A stretch of DNA of 64,000 nucleotides from Lachnocurva sp045579705 (GCA_045579705.1 JAZNMP010000003.1:62001-126000), one strand, 5' to 3'. Shown: positions 26,504 through 34,956, counted from the stretch's first letter. Numbers and translations are program-made. Notes: generated by a model from the letters alone, not told the origin.

Positions 26504-27259
26504 TTATTCCACCTCCCCGGTCAGATAATCATATAGTTTTTCGGCAGAACTTAAGTCTATATCATGGCCATTCTCGTCTGTAATCATTCCGGGCACATAT
26601 TTTCGTCCATAATCCAACTCATAAATATAATAGTCGATGTTTTCACCTGCATCCTTAAGCAGTTTCCGAAGCAAAAACACCACCGTGCTTTCATGAGAAA
26701 TCTGAAGTGAAGCTCCGTTACAAAAGTCACATTCCACATTCTCCCTACTGTTTCGAAATAATTCATCAACTTTACTAACAAGATCTGAAGACTCCCTTAA
26801 CCGATTCAGTATTTCAATAAATTCTTCTTTACTGATATTTGTCCTGAATTCTTTGGCATTTTCATGCAATACCCTGTGAATCATCTTCTCAACTTGCTGA
26901 AATCGTACGATTCCCAATGTTCTCTTATCTAAGAAAGATGTGCCGTTTTGATCTTTTATGATCCATTCACAATCAGAATTATTGATGATATACAGGTAAT
27001 CCGTCCAATTCTCCGTAATGTCAATTACCCTCTCCTCCTTGCAGGCAAGCGGATGGATCAGTTCTTCCTCGTAACCGTAATGAGACTTATTAAACCGGAT
27101 TACAAAACTCTCATAGTTACTGTAGTTCGAAAACAATCCTGCTTCGAACATTTCCGGAATTCTATCAGTCTTCCCATCCGGATACATATCCCCATTAAAT
27201 TCTACTGACGAGAAAATCTTCCCGTCCCGGTCAATGTAAATAATCTTTCCTCTTGTCAT
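26504..27259 (-). CDS. unknown protein, operon partner of the KilA-N gene
   Basis: A 251-residue soluble protein I do not recognise. It begins KIIYIDRDGKIFSSVEFNGDMYPDG and has an alternating beta-rich first half, a helical middle (about 125-175) and a single CDFC pair near residue 180. There are no transmembrane segments and no obvious catalytic motif. The ATG at 27259 has GGAGG 6 nt upstream. A GTG one codon earlier is also open. It sits between an XRE regulator and the KilA-N gene, which starts 1 nt after its stop. That suggests the two act together, perhaps as an element maintenance or defence pair, but no function is assigned. Confidence 0.7.
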   Translation of the reverse strand: MTRGKIIYIDRDGKIFSSVEFNGDMYPDGKTDRIPEMFEAGLFSNYSNYESFVIRFNKSHYGYEEELIHPLACKEERVIDITENWTDYLYIINNSDCEWIIKDQNGTSFLDKRTLGIVRFQQVEKMIHRVLHENAKEFRTNISKEEFIEILNRLRESSDLVSKVDELFRNSRENVECDFCNGASLQISHESTVVFLLRKLLKDAGENIDYYIYELDYGRKYVPGMITDENGHDIDLSSAEKLYDYLTGEVE

Positions 27260-27337
27260 CACGCACCTCCGATGTTTTTCTTTTATCGTATGATATGCGT
27301 GATATCATGTCATTGGACGGATAATCCAAAATCCTTG

Positions 27338-27664
27338 CTATGCAGCAATCAGTGAATAATACACCTGTATTCGTTTTATGAAACAAATTGAATTTACTTC
27401 TACGGTCGAACAGAATTCATAAGCATACTTTGAGTATTGTTTTACTAACAGATCCTCCATATGAACATGGAACAATTCACTAAGTCGAAGAAGATTATCA
27501 ACAGAAGGCAGTATTATTCCCTTAAACCATCTGTATACCGGTTGCGGGCATGACAATCCAAGATACTGTTGAATATCCTTTACGCTATATCCATTCTCAA
27601 ATGCATATTTTCTAAGGTTGTTTCCGGTCTTCTCCATATCAATTATAGTTTTACTTTCAATCAT
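27338..27664 (-). CDS. XRE-family HTH transcriptional regulator (small)
   Basis: A 108-residue protein. Residues 14-75 read as an XRE-type helix-turn-helix: LRKYAFENGYSVKDIQQYLGLS followed by PQPVYRWFKGIILPSVDNLLRLSELFHVHMEDLL, the classic end of the fold. The last ~30 residues are not conserved in appearance. The ribosome binding site is weak. It lies directly downstream of the serine recombinase remnant and upstream of the unknown/KilA-N pair, an order common in Clostridia integrative elements. Confidence 0.75.
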   Translation of the reverse strand: MIESKTIIDMEKTGNNLRKYAFENGYSVKDIQQYLGLSCPQPVYRWFKGIILPSVDNLLRLSELFHVHMEDLLVKQYSKYAYEFCSTVEVNSICFIKRIQVYYSLIAA

Positions 27665-27689
27665 TCGTCCTGTCCCCTTTTATTCTGTA

Positions 27690-28317
27690 TTAATCCTCCA
27701 TCTCAACATCCAGAGTAATAGCTTTCGGACAGGTCTTGCTCACCCTCTGCAAAAGCACACAGCTTTCGATTTGCGAACCATTGTCCAAACTAATCTTCAT
27801 ATCTTTTGAAATGATTGGAAGTTTGAATTCGATGGATTTAAACCACTGTCCATTTTCTTGTTCTTCTTCGTAAATCTCAACCTTTTCAATGAATTGTGTC
27901 AGGAACTCTCTTCGTTCCGCTTCATTCATTGGTTCGTACATTTTGTCAAAAAAGATTAAAGCTTTGTAGATATTGTCTCCACAAACCTTTTCAGCAAGTA
28001 TTGACCTCTTCTTAGCTTTAGCCTCTACTAAAGTGTTTTCTGTCTCTTCGATTTTATCATAAGTCTTACTAAGGCGGTCCTCTAAATCTGCTTTTCTTCT
28101 CTTGTAATGCTTATCTTCATAATCCAAGTTGTCCAAATCTGAAAGAATGGCATTCTTGTTCAAGTAACTTTGGCGTAGCATCTTTTCCTGAGCAGATATT
28201 TCCTAAATTTGATCCCATATCTGTATTAGCGTACTGGTCAAAGAATGTTCTGATAGCTACAGCTTCCTCCTCGTTGATTTCAAGTTTTCCATCATATACA
28301 AGTATACAAATAAGCTT
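27690..28317 (-). pseudogene. large serine recombinase remnant (C-terminal region, frameshifted)
   Basis: Two frames carry pieces of one recombinase. Positions ~28317-28200 encode a recombinase-domain-like segment (GKLEINEEEAVAIRTFF) that then runs to a stop. A shifted frame gives 163 residues at 28181-27690: a coiled-coil (LEDRLSKTYDKIEETENTL) and the typical C-terminus of large serine recombinases (REFLTQFIEKVEIYEEEQ... QWFKSIEFKLPI). The catalytic resolvase domain is missing and the shift lies near 28200. This is the decayed integrase of a former mobile element. The C-terminal frame has an ATG, but a functional protein is unlikely. Confidence 0.75.
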
Positions 28318-29110
28318 TTATTATCTCCTTCCCCAATCAAATCATCTCCTTTAAATACTTTTATCTGGGAGCTTTAACAAAGCATCAATAACCGGACGAA
28401 CCATTTGTACTGATTCTACCTTGTTAATAGCACAGAGCGTTCGTCCTGCATCCTTACTTGATGCTCCACAGTGGAATGCCTGCTCTGTTGGCAATCCATA
28501 ATCGAGAATAATAAATCTATCATGACAATCCGGATTTGGTTTAATCCGAAGTGGTGGGTACTGGTTTATAAAATCATTAACCACAGATGTCGTAAGAAAT
28601 CCTCTCTTGCCATGCCCATTCTCCGTAAAAAGGATTACTTCCACGCCTGGATTCTTCTGCGATAATAACTGCAATGATTTTGTATTCATATAATCGTCAA
28701 CAACATAAATTGATTTTGCTGCCTGCTGATAGATATCTATGTAAGCAACATCTGCCTCAAACTTCTGACCTTTATAAATTATGAAATTCTTAAAATCCTT
28801 ATCTGAAACAAAGTTTTCATTCAAGGTATCAATACTCTTCTGTATATCTTCAATTGCTTTATCCGTTAGCTTCTGATGATCAATTGCTCCAGCCATTTGC
28901 ACAGATAACTCCGAAACTTTAGCAGTAACTATGCTCATTTCAGACTGTGTAACAAACTGCTGATTCTGACGGATATAGTGACGCATTTCCTTAAAAGCGC
29001 GCATGATAAAAATACTTTGTTGCTCTGCTAATTCTCCTCTAAGAACAGTAGCAAGCATATATATTCACTGCTCAGTAAAAGCATAAGGAAGTTTTCTTTT
29101 ACCGCCCCAA

Positions 29111-29137
29111 CTTGAAGTCGCATTTTGCGACTTCAAG
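29111..29137. repeat. palindrome 1 inside the ORF6N gene
   Basis: CTTGAAGTCGCA and its exact inverse flank a 3-nt centre (12-3-12). It encodes part of the repeated peptide K-S-Q-N-A-T-S-S. Confidence 0.85.
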
Positions 29138-29149
29138 TTCTCTTGTGAT

Positions 29150-29170
29150 GAAGTCGCAAAATGCGACTTC
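29150..29170. repeat. palindrome 2 inside the ORF6N gene
   Basis: GAAGTCGCA and its exact inverse flank a 3-nt centre (9-3-9). It encodes K-S-H-F-A-T-S-S and has the same core as palindrome 1. Confidence 0.85.
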
Positions 29171-29406
29171 ACCAAATCAACTTCATCCATTGTTAATTGA
29201 AACATAAAATCCTCTGGGAATCTGTTTATATTTCGTTTAACCTGCTCATTTAATCTTTTAACCTCATATCCATATATTGAAGCCAAATCATAATCTAGCA
29301 TCACCTGTTGTCCGCGTATCGTATATACACAGTTTCTAATAGACTCAACTGTGAGTAATCCTGTTGTATTTTCCATAAACACTATATTCCTTTGCATTTT
29401 CTTTTT

Positions 29407-29429
29407 TGAAGTCACAAATTGTGACTTCA
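29407..29429. repeat. palindrome 3 upstream of the ORF6N start
   Basis: TGAAGTCACA and its exact inverse flank a 3-nt centre (10-3-10), about 30 nt upstream of the ORF6N ATG. The core GAAGTC-n-GACTTC is shared with the two copies inside the gene, so it may be an operator bound by the product or by a neighbouring regulator. Confidence 0.75.
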
Positions 29430-29530
29430 TGTATTTACGCGTTAAAAACAAAAATATTTTTGTGGCCGAAAAAATCGACCACAAAGCCTCGATTCAAATT
29501 TGTAAACGCATATTAGACTTAGAACTATAT

Positions 29531-29818
29531 CTACATGTCTTCAAGACTTTCTATCTTCTTCAGTGCTTCCATATAAGCCATAAGACGCTTCTGCTGTTCT
29601 TCCTTGAGATTATGATAATCTTCAATCATCTGAACATCCCCAGGAGTAAATTTACTTTCAGGACTTGCAGCTGCAATTTCCTCTTCATCCTCAATTCCTT
29701 TTCCTGTTAGAAGCTGCTCTGGAGTAATCTGTAAAACATTACAAATATCCATTATCTTTTCTACAGTAGGATTAGTCTTTCTCTTTTTCCATTCGCTTAT
29801 CGTGCCTTGTTTTTGAAT
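29531..29818 (-). pseudogene. XRE-family regulator, N-terminally truncated
   Basis: The frame reads IQKQGTISEWKKRKTNPTVEKIMDICNVLQITPEQLLTGKG and then a charged helical tail ending at 29531. This is the recognition helix onward of an XRE helix-turn-helix; the first two to three helices are missing. The open frame upstream becomes the terminator of the MFS gene at 29824, so sequence was lost at that junction. An ATG exists at 29752 but would omit the DNA-binding helices. Confidence 0.7.
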
Positions 29819-29823
29819 AAAAG

Positions 29824-29851
29824 AAAAGAGCCGATTTCTCGACTCTTCTCA
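29824..29851 (-). terminator. terminator of the MFS exporter gene
   Basis: The stem GAGAAGAGTCGA / TCGGCTCTTTTC (12 bp with wobbles) and a 4-nt loop are followed by TTTTA on the minus strand, 25 nt after the MFS stop codon. Confidence 0.8.
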
Positions 29852-29875
29852 AAGATGATTACTGTATTATTTTAT

Positions 29876-31159
29876 TCAGTCTTCGATGTAATGATACTGT
29901 TTCAATCTACTTCCCGTGGCAATACACAGAATACTTCCAATTACTCCAAGTATTAGCATCATCAATGCTGCTCCCGAACCTTTTCCGCTACCGAACAGAA
30001 AAGTCAAAGCGTATGAGGATTCCTGCGTTTTCATAAAAGGCTCACACACCTTGTCCACCATAAATCCGCCCCAGAACAGCCCAATAGGTATCGTGAAAAA
30101 CTGAAACGTGTTCCTACAGGCATATACCCTTCCCTGTAAATCCACTGGAATGGAATTTCTCAATATAACATCCAGATTAGCACTCATGATAGGAACTAAA
30201 ATCCATCCAATTATCTGCCCTATGCACCAAACAAACGGCTCTCTGGCAAATGCCAAAAGAAAATTCTCAGTGCTAAGAGAGATAAGCATTGTAAGATAAA
30301 CGACTTTCACACGGTCTCTTGGTTTCGGAAGAATCGACACAATCAAGCTTCCGATGATCATAGCCGCGCCGGAAGCAGATGTTACTATTCCAAGAACATT
30401 TGTCCCACCCTTTGGGTTTGGAATTACATATCCCGGAAGCGTAGCATCAAAGGCAGATGCTACAAAGTTGACGCCAGACATAAACAAAATCAATGTAAAT
30501 ACAAGCGGCGTCTCTTTTAGAAACTTCAAACCTTCTCTTGCCAGCTTAAGCGTACTTTCTTCTTCTGCCTTTGCTGTTTTAGGCACTTTGATAAATGCCG
30601 CAAGCGCAATAAATGCGACCAGAAAGCTTATCAAATCGACAGCAATCACTAGTTCTAATCCGGCGAATGAATACAAAGCCGCAGCAATCAATGGATTTAG
30701 AATGGAGATAACCGATCTTGCCAGAGACTGCAACCCACTCACCTTCTGATATTGATCCTTAGGAACAATCAAAGTCATTGTAACTTCAGATGCCGGCTGC
30801 TGGACCGTATTCATCAATCCTGAAAGCATATTTATAGCATATAAATGCCAGATTACAAGAGTTCCTGTTCTATAAAGCAGAAATACCACAAGAGTTGAAA
30901 CTGCAGCCATTGTATCGCATACAAGCATCGTTCTTTTCTTATCAAAGCGATCTGTCAATGCCCCCGCGAAAATACTCATAATTACATATGGTGCGTAAGA
31001 ACATATCGTCAGTGTTGATGTGCTTAAAGCTGACCCTGTTTTCTCATATAGCCATAAGGTCAAAGCAAACGCTGTGATACTACTTCCCAGTTGCGATAAA
31101 CTCTGGGTACTCCAAAGAACATAAAAATCACGTAACACAAATTCTTTTTTATTATTCAT
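29876..31159 (-). CDS. MFS transporter (MFS_3 / macrolide-efflux-like)
   Basis: A 427-residue 12-segment major facilitator. The motif-A region between segments 2 and 3 reads GALTDRFDKKRTMLV, and motif C-like glycine-rich segments are present. QPASEVTMTLIVPKDQYQKVSGLQSLARSV is typical of the MFS_3 branch with EntS and macrolide exporters. I placed the start at the ATG at 31159, which has AAAGGAG 7 nt upstream; the frame is open 13 codons further. The likely role is export of a drug or siderophore-like compound. The substrate is not known. It sits in the accessory region beside pseudogenes. Confidence 0.9.
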   Translation of the reverse strand: MNNKKEFVLRDFYVLWSTQSLSQLGSSITAFALTLWLYEKTGSALSTSTLTICSYAPYVIMSIFAGALTDRFDKKRTMLVCDTMAAVSTLVVFLLYRTGTLVIWHLYAINMLSGLMNTVQQPASEVTMTLIVPKDQYQKVSGLQSLARSVISILNPLIAAALYSFAGLELVIAVDLISFLVAFIALAAFIKVPKTAKAEEESTLKLAREGLKFLKETPLVFTLILFMSGVNFVASAFDATLPGYVIPNPKGGTNVLGIVTSASGAAMIIGSLIVSILPKPRDRVKVVYLTMLISLSTENFLLAFAREPFVWCIGQIIGWILVPIMSANLDVILRNSIPVDLQGRVYACRNTFQFFTIPIGLFWGGFMVDKVCEPFMKTQESSYALTFLFGSGKGSGAALMMLILGVIGSILCIATGSRLKQYHYIED

Positions 31160-31307
31160 TTCTTTGCTCCTTTGTTTTTTGATGATTTCAAGAAGCAAAG
31201 TCTGAGGATATATGGATTCCTATCTTGTCAAATCCATTCCTCCATACAGTCTCCTCAAACCCTGCATGGAGCTAAAGCAATGCAAAGTATCATAATAATA
31301 TTTCCTC

Positions 31308-31957
31308 CTATACATTCTTCCTTGCGTCCTTGATATGGTAGTAGTCTTCCAAGTCCACATCAATCCTGAGTATTTCCTGAATCTTCTGAAAATCATACTT
31401 CTTATGCAGATTATCAAGAACAGATGCCAATTCCTTCTTGCCGTGCTTCCAAATAAACATGGCCATCGTCTTCACCGCATTCGCATCATTTCCGAGTGCG
31501 TAGAATCCTGTAACGCAATCCGCGAGATTTTTCATCATCAGATAGCAGTTAATCCCATTTTTATAAAAATCAGTTAGTTCTCCAACACACTTATATCCCA
31601 GATTTTCATATAATTTCTTCGCTCCCGGGTTATAATCATCTACAGTTAAGAAATACTTTGCCGAAGAAGAATCGGAAGCATTATCCTCAAAAATTCTATC
31701 AACTGCTTACCGATACCACAACTTCTGTATTCTTCCTTTACTGCAACAATATGGAGATAAGGGTAGCTTCCAAAAACACCATTTGTCATGTAGTAAATAA
31801 ACCCCAGGCATTTCTCATTTTCATCCAATGCAACATATATGTTTTCTTGTCCCACTGCATATGCAAGCATATTAGCTGCCTTTTGATGAATTCTAAAATA
31901 CGCTTTCCCTAAATCCGAATTTTACAATATTTCTATGCAGCTATCAATATATTTCAT
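31308..31957 (-). pseudogene. GNAT family N-acetyltransferase with a stop and a frameshift
   Basis: From the ATG at 31957 the frame reads MKYIDSCIEIL, then TAA (31924-31922), then in the same frame continues NSDLGKAYFRIHQKAANMLAYAVG and the GNAT core. That core ends in VAVKEEYRSCGIGKQLIEF, the acetyl-CoA-binding motif A. At a run of five A (31690-31694, T on the coding strand) the frame breaks. The next frame carries FEDNASDSS...NPGAKKLYENLGYKCVGEL, the C-terminal GNAT motif, plus ~70 unrecognised residues. One extra T would restore it. Two independent lesions mark it as a pseudogene. Confidence 0.8.
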
Positions 31958-32320
31958 ATTTGCAAGTTAACAATGTATGAAAACCCGGTTCTTTCTGAAA
32001 GGCATTCCGCATATTTTCTGGTCGCCCCATATAATTCATGTTTTCTCTCGTTTAAGTAGCAATAATCCTTTTATGGTCATCAAAATAAAGACTACAGATG
32101 TAGCATACGATGCCCTGGTGATAAGAAGATGGATACGATGCCTCCATAACCCCTTCTATAGGAATAGGCCTATAGTTGATTGGTATCATCTCATGGAAGC
32201 CTACGTTAAATCCAGCAAATCCGATATCTGTTCCATTTTGGCCGACCGGCTGATTTCAAAGTATCAAAGGATATGAAAAACAGAAAGAATCTTGCCGTCA
32301 CATGAGCGATACGCTTCGTG
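31958..32320. other. 363-bp gap with no recognised gene
   Basis: On the plus strand a 99-codon frame (31977-32276) has no ribosome binding site and no match I recognise. On the minus strand a ~65-codon frame without a good start reads GFHEMIPINYRPIPIEG... and resembles a decayed protein fragment, but I cannot name it. No strong hairpin or promoter stands out. Confidence 0.4.
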
Positions 32321-33676
32321 TCATGCCCCGGAATATAATTTTTTCATGTGTTTTTTCACCGACTTCAATAATATCTTATCACTGCTCTGCAGCAATACAA
32401 AGGCCAATACACACGCCAAAATGTGGCTTACAAGAAAAGCAAACCATATTCCCGACAGTCCGAATATATGCTTTAGCATCAAAGCTGGCAGCACCCTGAA
32501 TATAATGTAATACGCAATAAGCAACAGCATAGCCCTCTCCGGTCTTCCAATTCCAGTAATATATCCCTGAATACAGCTTGTAAGCATATTTAATACGTAT
32601 CCGATGCTGACAATATGGAAGAACTCTGCAACTATAACGCCAACCTCTGCTCCCTGGCCGAAGCATCCGCTAAGCATAGGACTTGCGCAGATGACAAGGG
32701 CGCTTACCAAGCCAATCAGAACTCCCCCTGTAAGCATGGCTTTTTTACAATAATCACCAGCTCGGTCTATACGACCTGCGCCCTTACATTGACCAACTAT
32801 AGAGGTAACAGCCATTGACATGGCATTGGTGGGCATAAACATAATAAGTTCAAGATTCCTTACCACTCCATATCCAGCAAGGGCTGTCAGTCCGAAGGGA
32901 TTAACAAATGTAATCATAACGGCGGAACTTAATGCCGGCATAATAGACTGTATTGAAGTCGGAACACATAGCCTTCCCATGGTTTTTACATCCTCCCATG
33001 ACATTGCCTTAAAATCAAATGAGAACCATTTCTTTTTATAATGATAAGCAAACGCATACGCAAGGCAACCAAACTCCGATATCACTGTTGCTATGGCTAC
33101 CCCATTGAATCCCCACCAGTTAATCATTATGGGATCAAGGATAGCATTAACTATCACCGTCATAAGCATTCCTTTCATCTGAAAAACCGAGTCTCCAAAG
33201 GCCCTGAATATAGATGTAAACTGCATGTATAAAAAGAGAGCAACATTTCCAATAAGATACAGTTTCAGATAAGACACCGCTTCAGTAAGTACCTCTGCAG
33301 GCGTACCCATTACTGTCAGAAGATACTCAGATGCAAGTTCTCCCACAAGGCATATCGCTCCGGAAAAAACCAGAGAAACTATCATAACAACGGCGGCTGC
33401 TCTTTTTACTCCCACTGTGTCCTTTGCTCCGACACGTTGGGCAATCATAACCGATACTCCGTTACCAACACCCATTGATAAGGAATTCATAATAAGGACA
33501 ATAGCTGTACTTGCCGTAAGTGCAGACATACCTGCCTCCCCCAGGAGATTTCCTACCCACAGGCTATCAACCATACTGTATGCCATGGTAAGTGTCATGG
33601 CAAGCATAAGGGGTACAAAGAGCTTCATTAGAGCTCTTGTTGTGTTTTCGTTTATAAAATCTACTTTACTTTTCAT
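32321..33676 (-). CDS. MATE family efflux transporter (second copy)
   Basis: A 451-residue MATE exporter with twelve hydrophobic segments. Family features are FVPLMLAMTLTMAYSMVDSLWVG, SMGVGNGVSVMIAQRVGAKD and, in the second half, MPTNAMSMAVTSIVGQCKGAG. Its ATG overlaps the last 11 nt of the flavodoxin gene (shared ATGAAAAGTAA), so the two are translationally coupled. A TetR regulator gene lies upstream, and matching palindromes precede both the regulator and the flavodoxin-MATE unit. Efflux is therefore probably induced by a ligand of that TetR protein. Substrate unknown. Confidence 0.93.
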   Translation of the reverse strand: MKSKVDFINENTTRALMKLFVPLMLAMTLTMAYSMVDSLWVGNLLGEAGMSALTASTAIVLIMNSLSMGVGNGVSVMIAQRVGAKDTVGVKRAAAVVMIVSLVFSGAICLVGELASEYLLTVMGTPAEVLTEAVSYLKLYLIGNVALFLYMQFTSIFRAFGDSVFQMKGMLMTVIVNAILDPIMINWWGFNGVAIATVISEFGCLAYAFAYHYKKKWFSFDFKAMSWEDVKTMGRLCVPTSIQSIMPALSSAVMITFVNPFGLTALAGYGVVRNLELIMFMPTNAMSMAVTSIVGQCKGAGRIDRAGDYCKKAMLTGGVLIGLVSALVICASPMLSGCFGQGAEVGVIVAEFFHIVSIGYVLNMLTSCIQGYITGIGRPERAMLLLIAYYIIFRVLPALMLKHIFGLSGIWFAFLVSHILACVLAFVLLQSSDKILLKSVKKHMKKLYSGA

Positions 33677-34121
33677 AAGTCTTTTCCACCTTCTTTACAA
33701 ATTCTACTGCTGCCTTAAGCTCTTCCTCATTGGGATTGGACTTATTCATTCCTCCGATTAACTTTAATGGTCCATATGCGTTAAAACCACGACATCCGTA
33801 TGTTCCAAGGCACTTGGCTCCTCGCTCTTCTACGACCTTCTTAATCTTAGCGGCAAAATCCTTATCGTTCTTTGCACAGGTATAGATAAAGAAAGTCCCC
33901 TTCCCCGCTGGAATCTGTTCTGCCACACGGCTTACCGAATCGTAAAACTTGGAATATGCTATACCCGATGCAAAGCCCACCATGTCATAATCCTCCCATT
34001 TGAAATCCGCTCCCACGTTCCCGGCCTCTATTAGTTCCACTTGACATTCTGCTGCCACGCGGTCACATACCTTCTTTGTATTACCATGGTGCTTTGATTC
34101 ATAGATAATTATTGTCTTCAT
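33666..34121 (-). CDS. flavodoxin family protein
   Basis: A 151-residue flavodoxin-fold protein. The N-terminal phosphate loop binding FMN is YESKHHGNTKKVC, and the later loops GFASGIAYSKFYDSV and YTCAKNDKDF are in the expected places for isoalloxazine contact. It is a small electron carrier or quinone/nitro-compound reductase partner. It is the first gene of a two-gene unit with the overlapping MATE exporter, an arrangement seen in TetR-controlled detoxification cassettes. A palindrome resembling the one before tetR lies 17 nt upstream of its ATG. Confidence 0.88.
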   Translation of the reverse strand: MKTIIIYESKHHGNTKKVCDRVAAECQVELIEAGNVGADFKWEDYDMVGFASGIAYSKFYDSVSRVAEQIPAGKGTFFIYTCAKNDKDFAAKIKKVVEERGAKCLGTYGCRGFNAYGPLKLIGGMNKSNPNEEELKAAVEFVKKVEKTYEK

Positions 34122-34137
34122 AATTGTTTTCCTTTCT

Positions 34138-34156
34138 ATGAATGAATTTCATTCAT
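34138..34156. promoter_or_regulatory. TetR-type operator before flavodoxin-MATE
   Basis: A perfect 9-1-9 inverted repeat, ATGAATGAA T TTCATTCAT, lies just upstream of the flavodoxin start. It shares the half-site GAAT(G)-like pattern with the palindrome upstream of tetR at 34841. Confidence 0.7.
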
Positions 34157-34173
34157 TTATATTGTTTATTTTT

Positions 34174-34199
34174 ACCCCTGATACAATTGTTTCAGGGGT
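34174..34199. repeat. 26-bp near-perfect palindrome between tetR and flavodoxin
   Basis: ACCCCTGA and TCAGGGGT flank the inner palindrome ACAATTGT, with one mismatched pair. It follows the tetR stop, but there is no T run after it on the minus strand, so a terminator for tetR is doubtful; on the plus strand only TTGT follows. Confidence 0.6.
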
Positions 34200-34204
34200 T
34201 TGTC

Positions 34205-34780
34205 TTACAAATTCAATATTTCAATTAATATATCCTGTATTCTTTTACTGCAATCCTTTTCGCTGCCATGCTCAAGTAACATTCCCAGCTGTCCGTATAC
34301 AAAGAAATAAGATAGCGCATCGATATCCGATATGTTTATTTCACCGGCATCCTGGGCCTTCTCCAGCTCCTTCTTAATATAAGGTACTAGCTTAGCTGCT
34401 GTCTTTATCATAAGCTGATCATGCATCTTCTGACTTCCATCACTATGAAAGAGACTATATAAAAGCTCGTTATCCTTCTCTGGCTCACGGTACTCTTTCA
34501 GACTTCCAGAAAATGACCGAATCTTCTCTTTCAAAGTTATGTCTTTACTGTCAAATCTCTTCATGTTAGCTCTAACGATAATATCAGCATACTCTTCAAC
34601 TGCTGCATCATATATCTCTTCTTTTGATGCATAGTATCTGTAGCAAAGTCCCTGAGAGATTCCCAGTTCCCTCGCTATATCGGAAATCGTGGTCTTATCA
34701 TATCCTTTTTGGGCAAATACCAAAAGAGCTCCCGAGAGAATCTCCTGCTTTCTGGTGTCTGGGTCTTTTACGGTTCTCAT
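34205..34780 (-). CDS. TetR/AcrR family transcriptional regulator
   Basis: A 191-residue repressor. Residues 8-55 form the TetR N-terminal helix-turn-helix: RKQEILSGALLVFAQKGYDKTTISDIARELGISQGLCYRYYASKEEIYDAA. The C-terminal helical domain, which binds ligand and dimerises, is variable. I chose the ATG at 34780 with AAGGA 5 nt upstream; another ATG lies two codons earlier. It is transcribed toward the flavodoxin-MATE pair. Palindromes before both units suggest it represses itself and the pair. Confidence 0.92.
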   Translation of the reverse strand: MRTVKDPDTRKQEILSGALLVFAQKGYDKTTISDIARELGISQGLCYRYYASKEEIYDAAVEEYADIIVRANMKRFDSKDITLKEKIRSFSGSLKEYREPEKDNELLYSLFHSDGSQKMHDQLMIKTAAKLVPYIKKELEKAQDAGEINISDIDALSYFFVYGQLGMLLEHGSEKDCSKRIQDILIEILNL

Positions 34781-34840
34781 GTACATCCTTCCTTACTTTG
34801 TTTCACTTTCTGCATATTAACACAGAAGTTTCAGAATGTC

Positions 34841-34857
34841 AATGAATTATATTCATT
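34841..34857. promoter_or_regulatory. TetR-type operator before tetR
   Basis: AATGAAT TAT ATTCATT is a perfect 7-3-7 inverted repeat about 60 nt upstream of the tetR start. It shares its half-site with the 34138 palindrome and is the likely autoregulatory site. Confidence 0.65.
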
Positions 34858-34956
34858 CATTTGTAATCCGTTAAGGCCGAGAAGGTTGCTCGTTTCTTTT
34901 TTTGTCTATAACATCGTACAGATAAAGTTTATAATCACTAGCATGTCTTTTCAATC

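Larger units (their letters stand above)
28351..29376 (-). pseudogene. ORF6N/KilA-N-type antirepressor gene interrupted by one TGA
   Basis: The start at 29376 opens MENTTGLLTVESIRNCVYTI and runs through an ORF6N domain (QQVMLDYDLASIYGYEVKRLNEQV, then RKLPYAFTEQ). The family normally continues with Gly in TEQG-x-YMLATVLRGE. Here the Gly codon is TGA (29067-29065) and the same frame continues with IYMLATVLRGELAEQQS. The remaining ~235 residues include a helical linker and a C-terminal domain (VYVVDDYMNTKSLQLL...KPNPDCHDRFIILDYG) like those that follow ORF6N in Clostridia. A single G-to-T change explains it. Re-initiation at the ATG three codons later could still give the C-terminal part. Confidence 0.8.

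Noticed and set aside
28351..29376. Recoding of TGA as glycine or selenocysteine in the ORF6N gene
   Set aside because: It is the only such case seen, no selenocysteine insertion element follows, and the gene lies among other broken genes, so a nonsense mutation is simpler.
31977..32276. 99-codon plus-strand gene
   Set aside because: No ribosome binding site, no recognisable domain, and it is antisense to a region that also shows fragments on the other strand.
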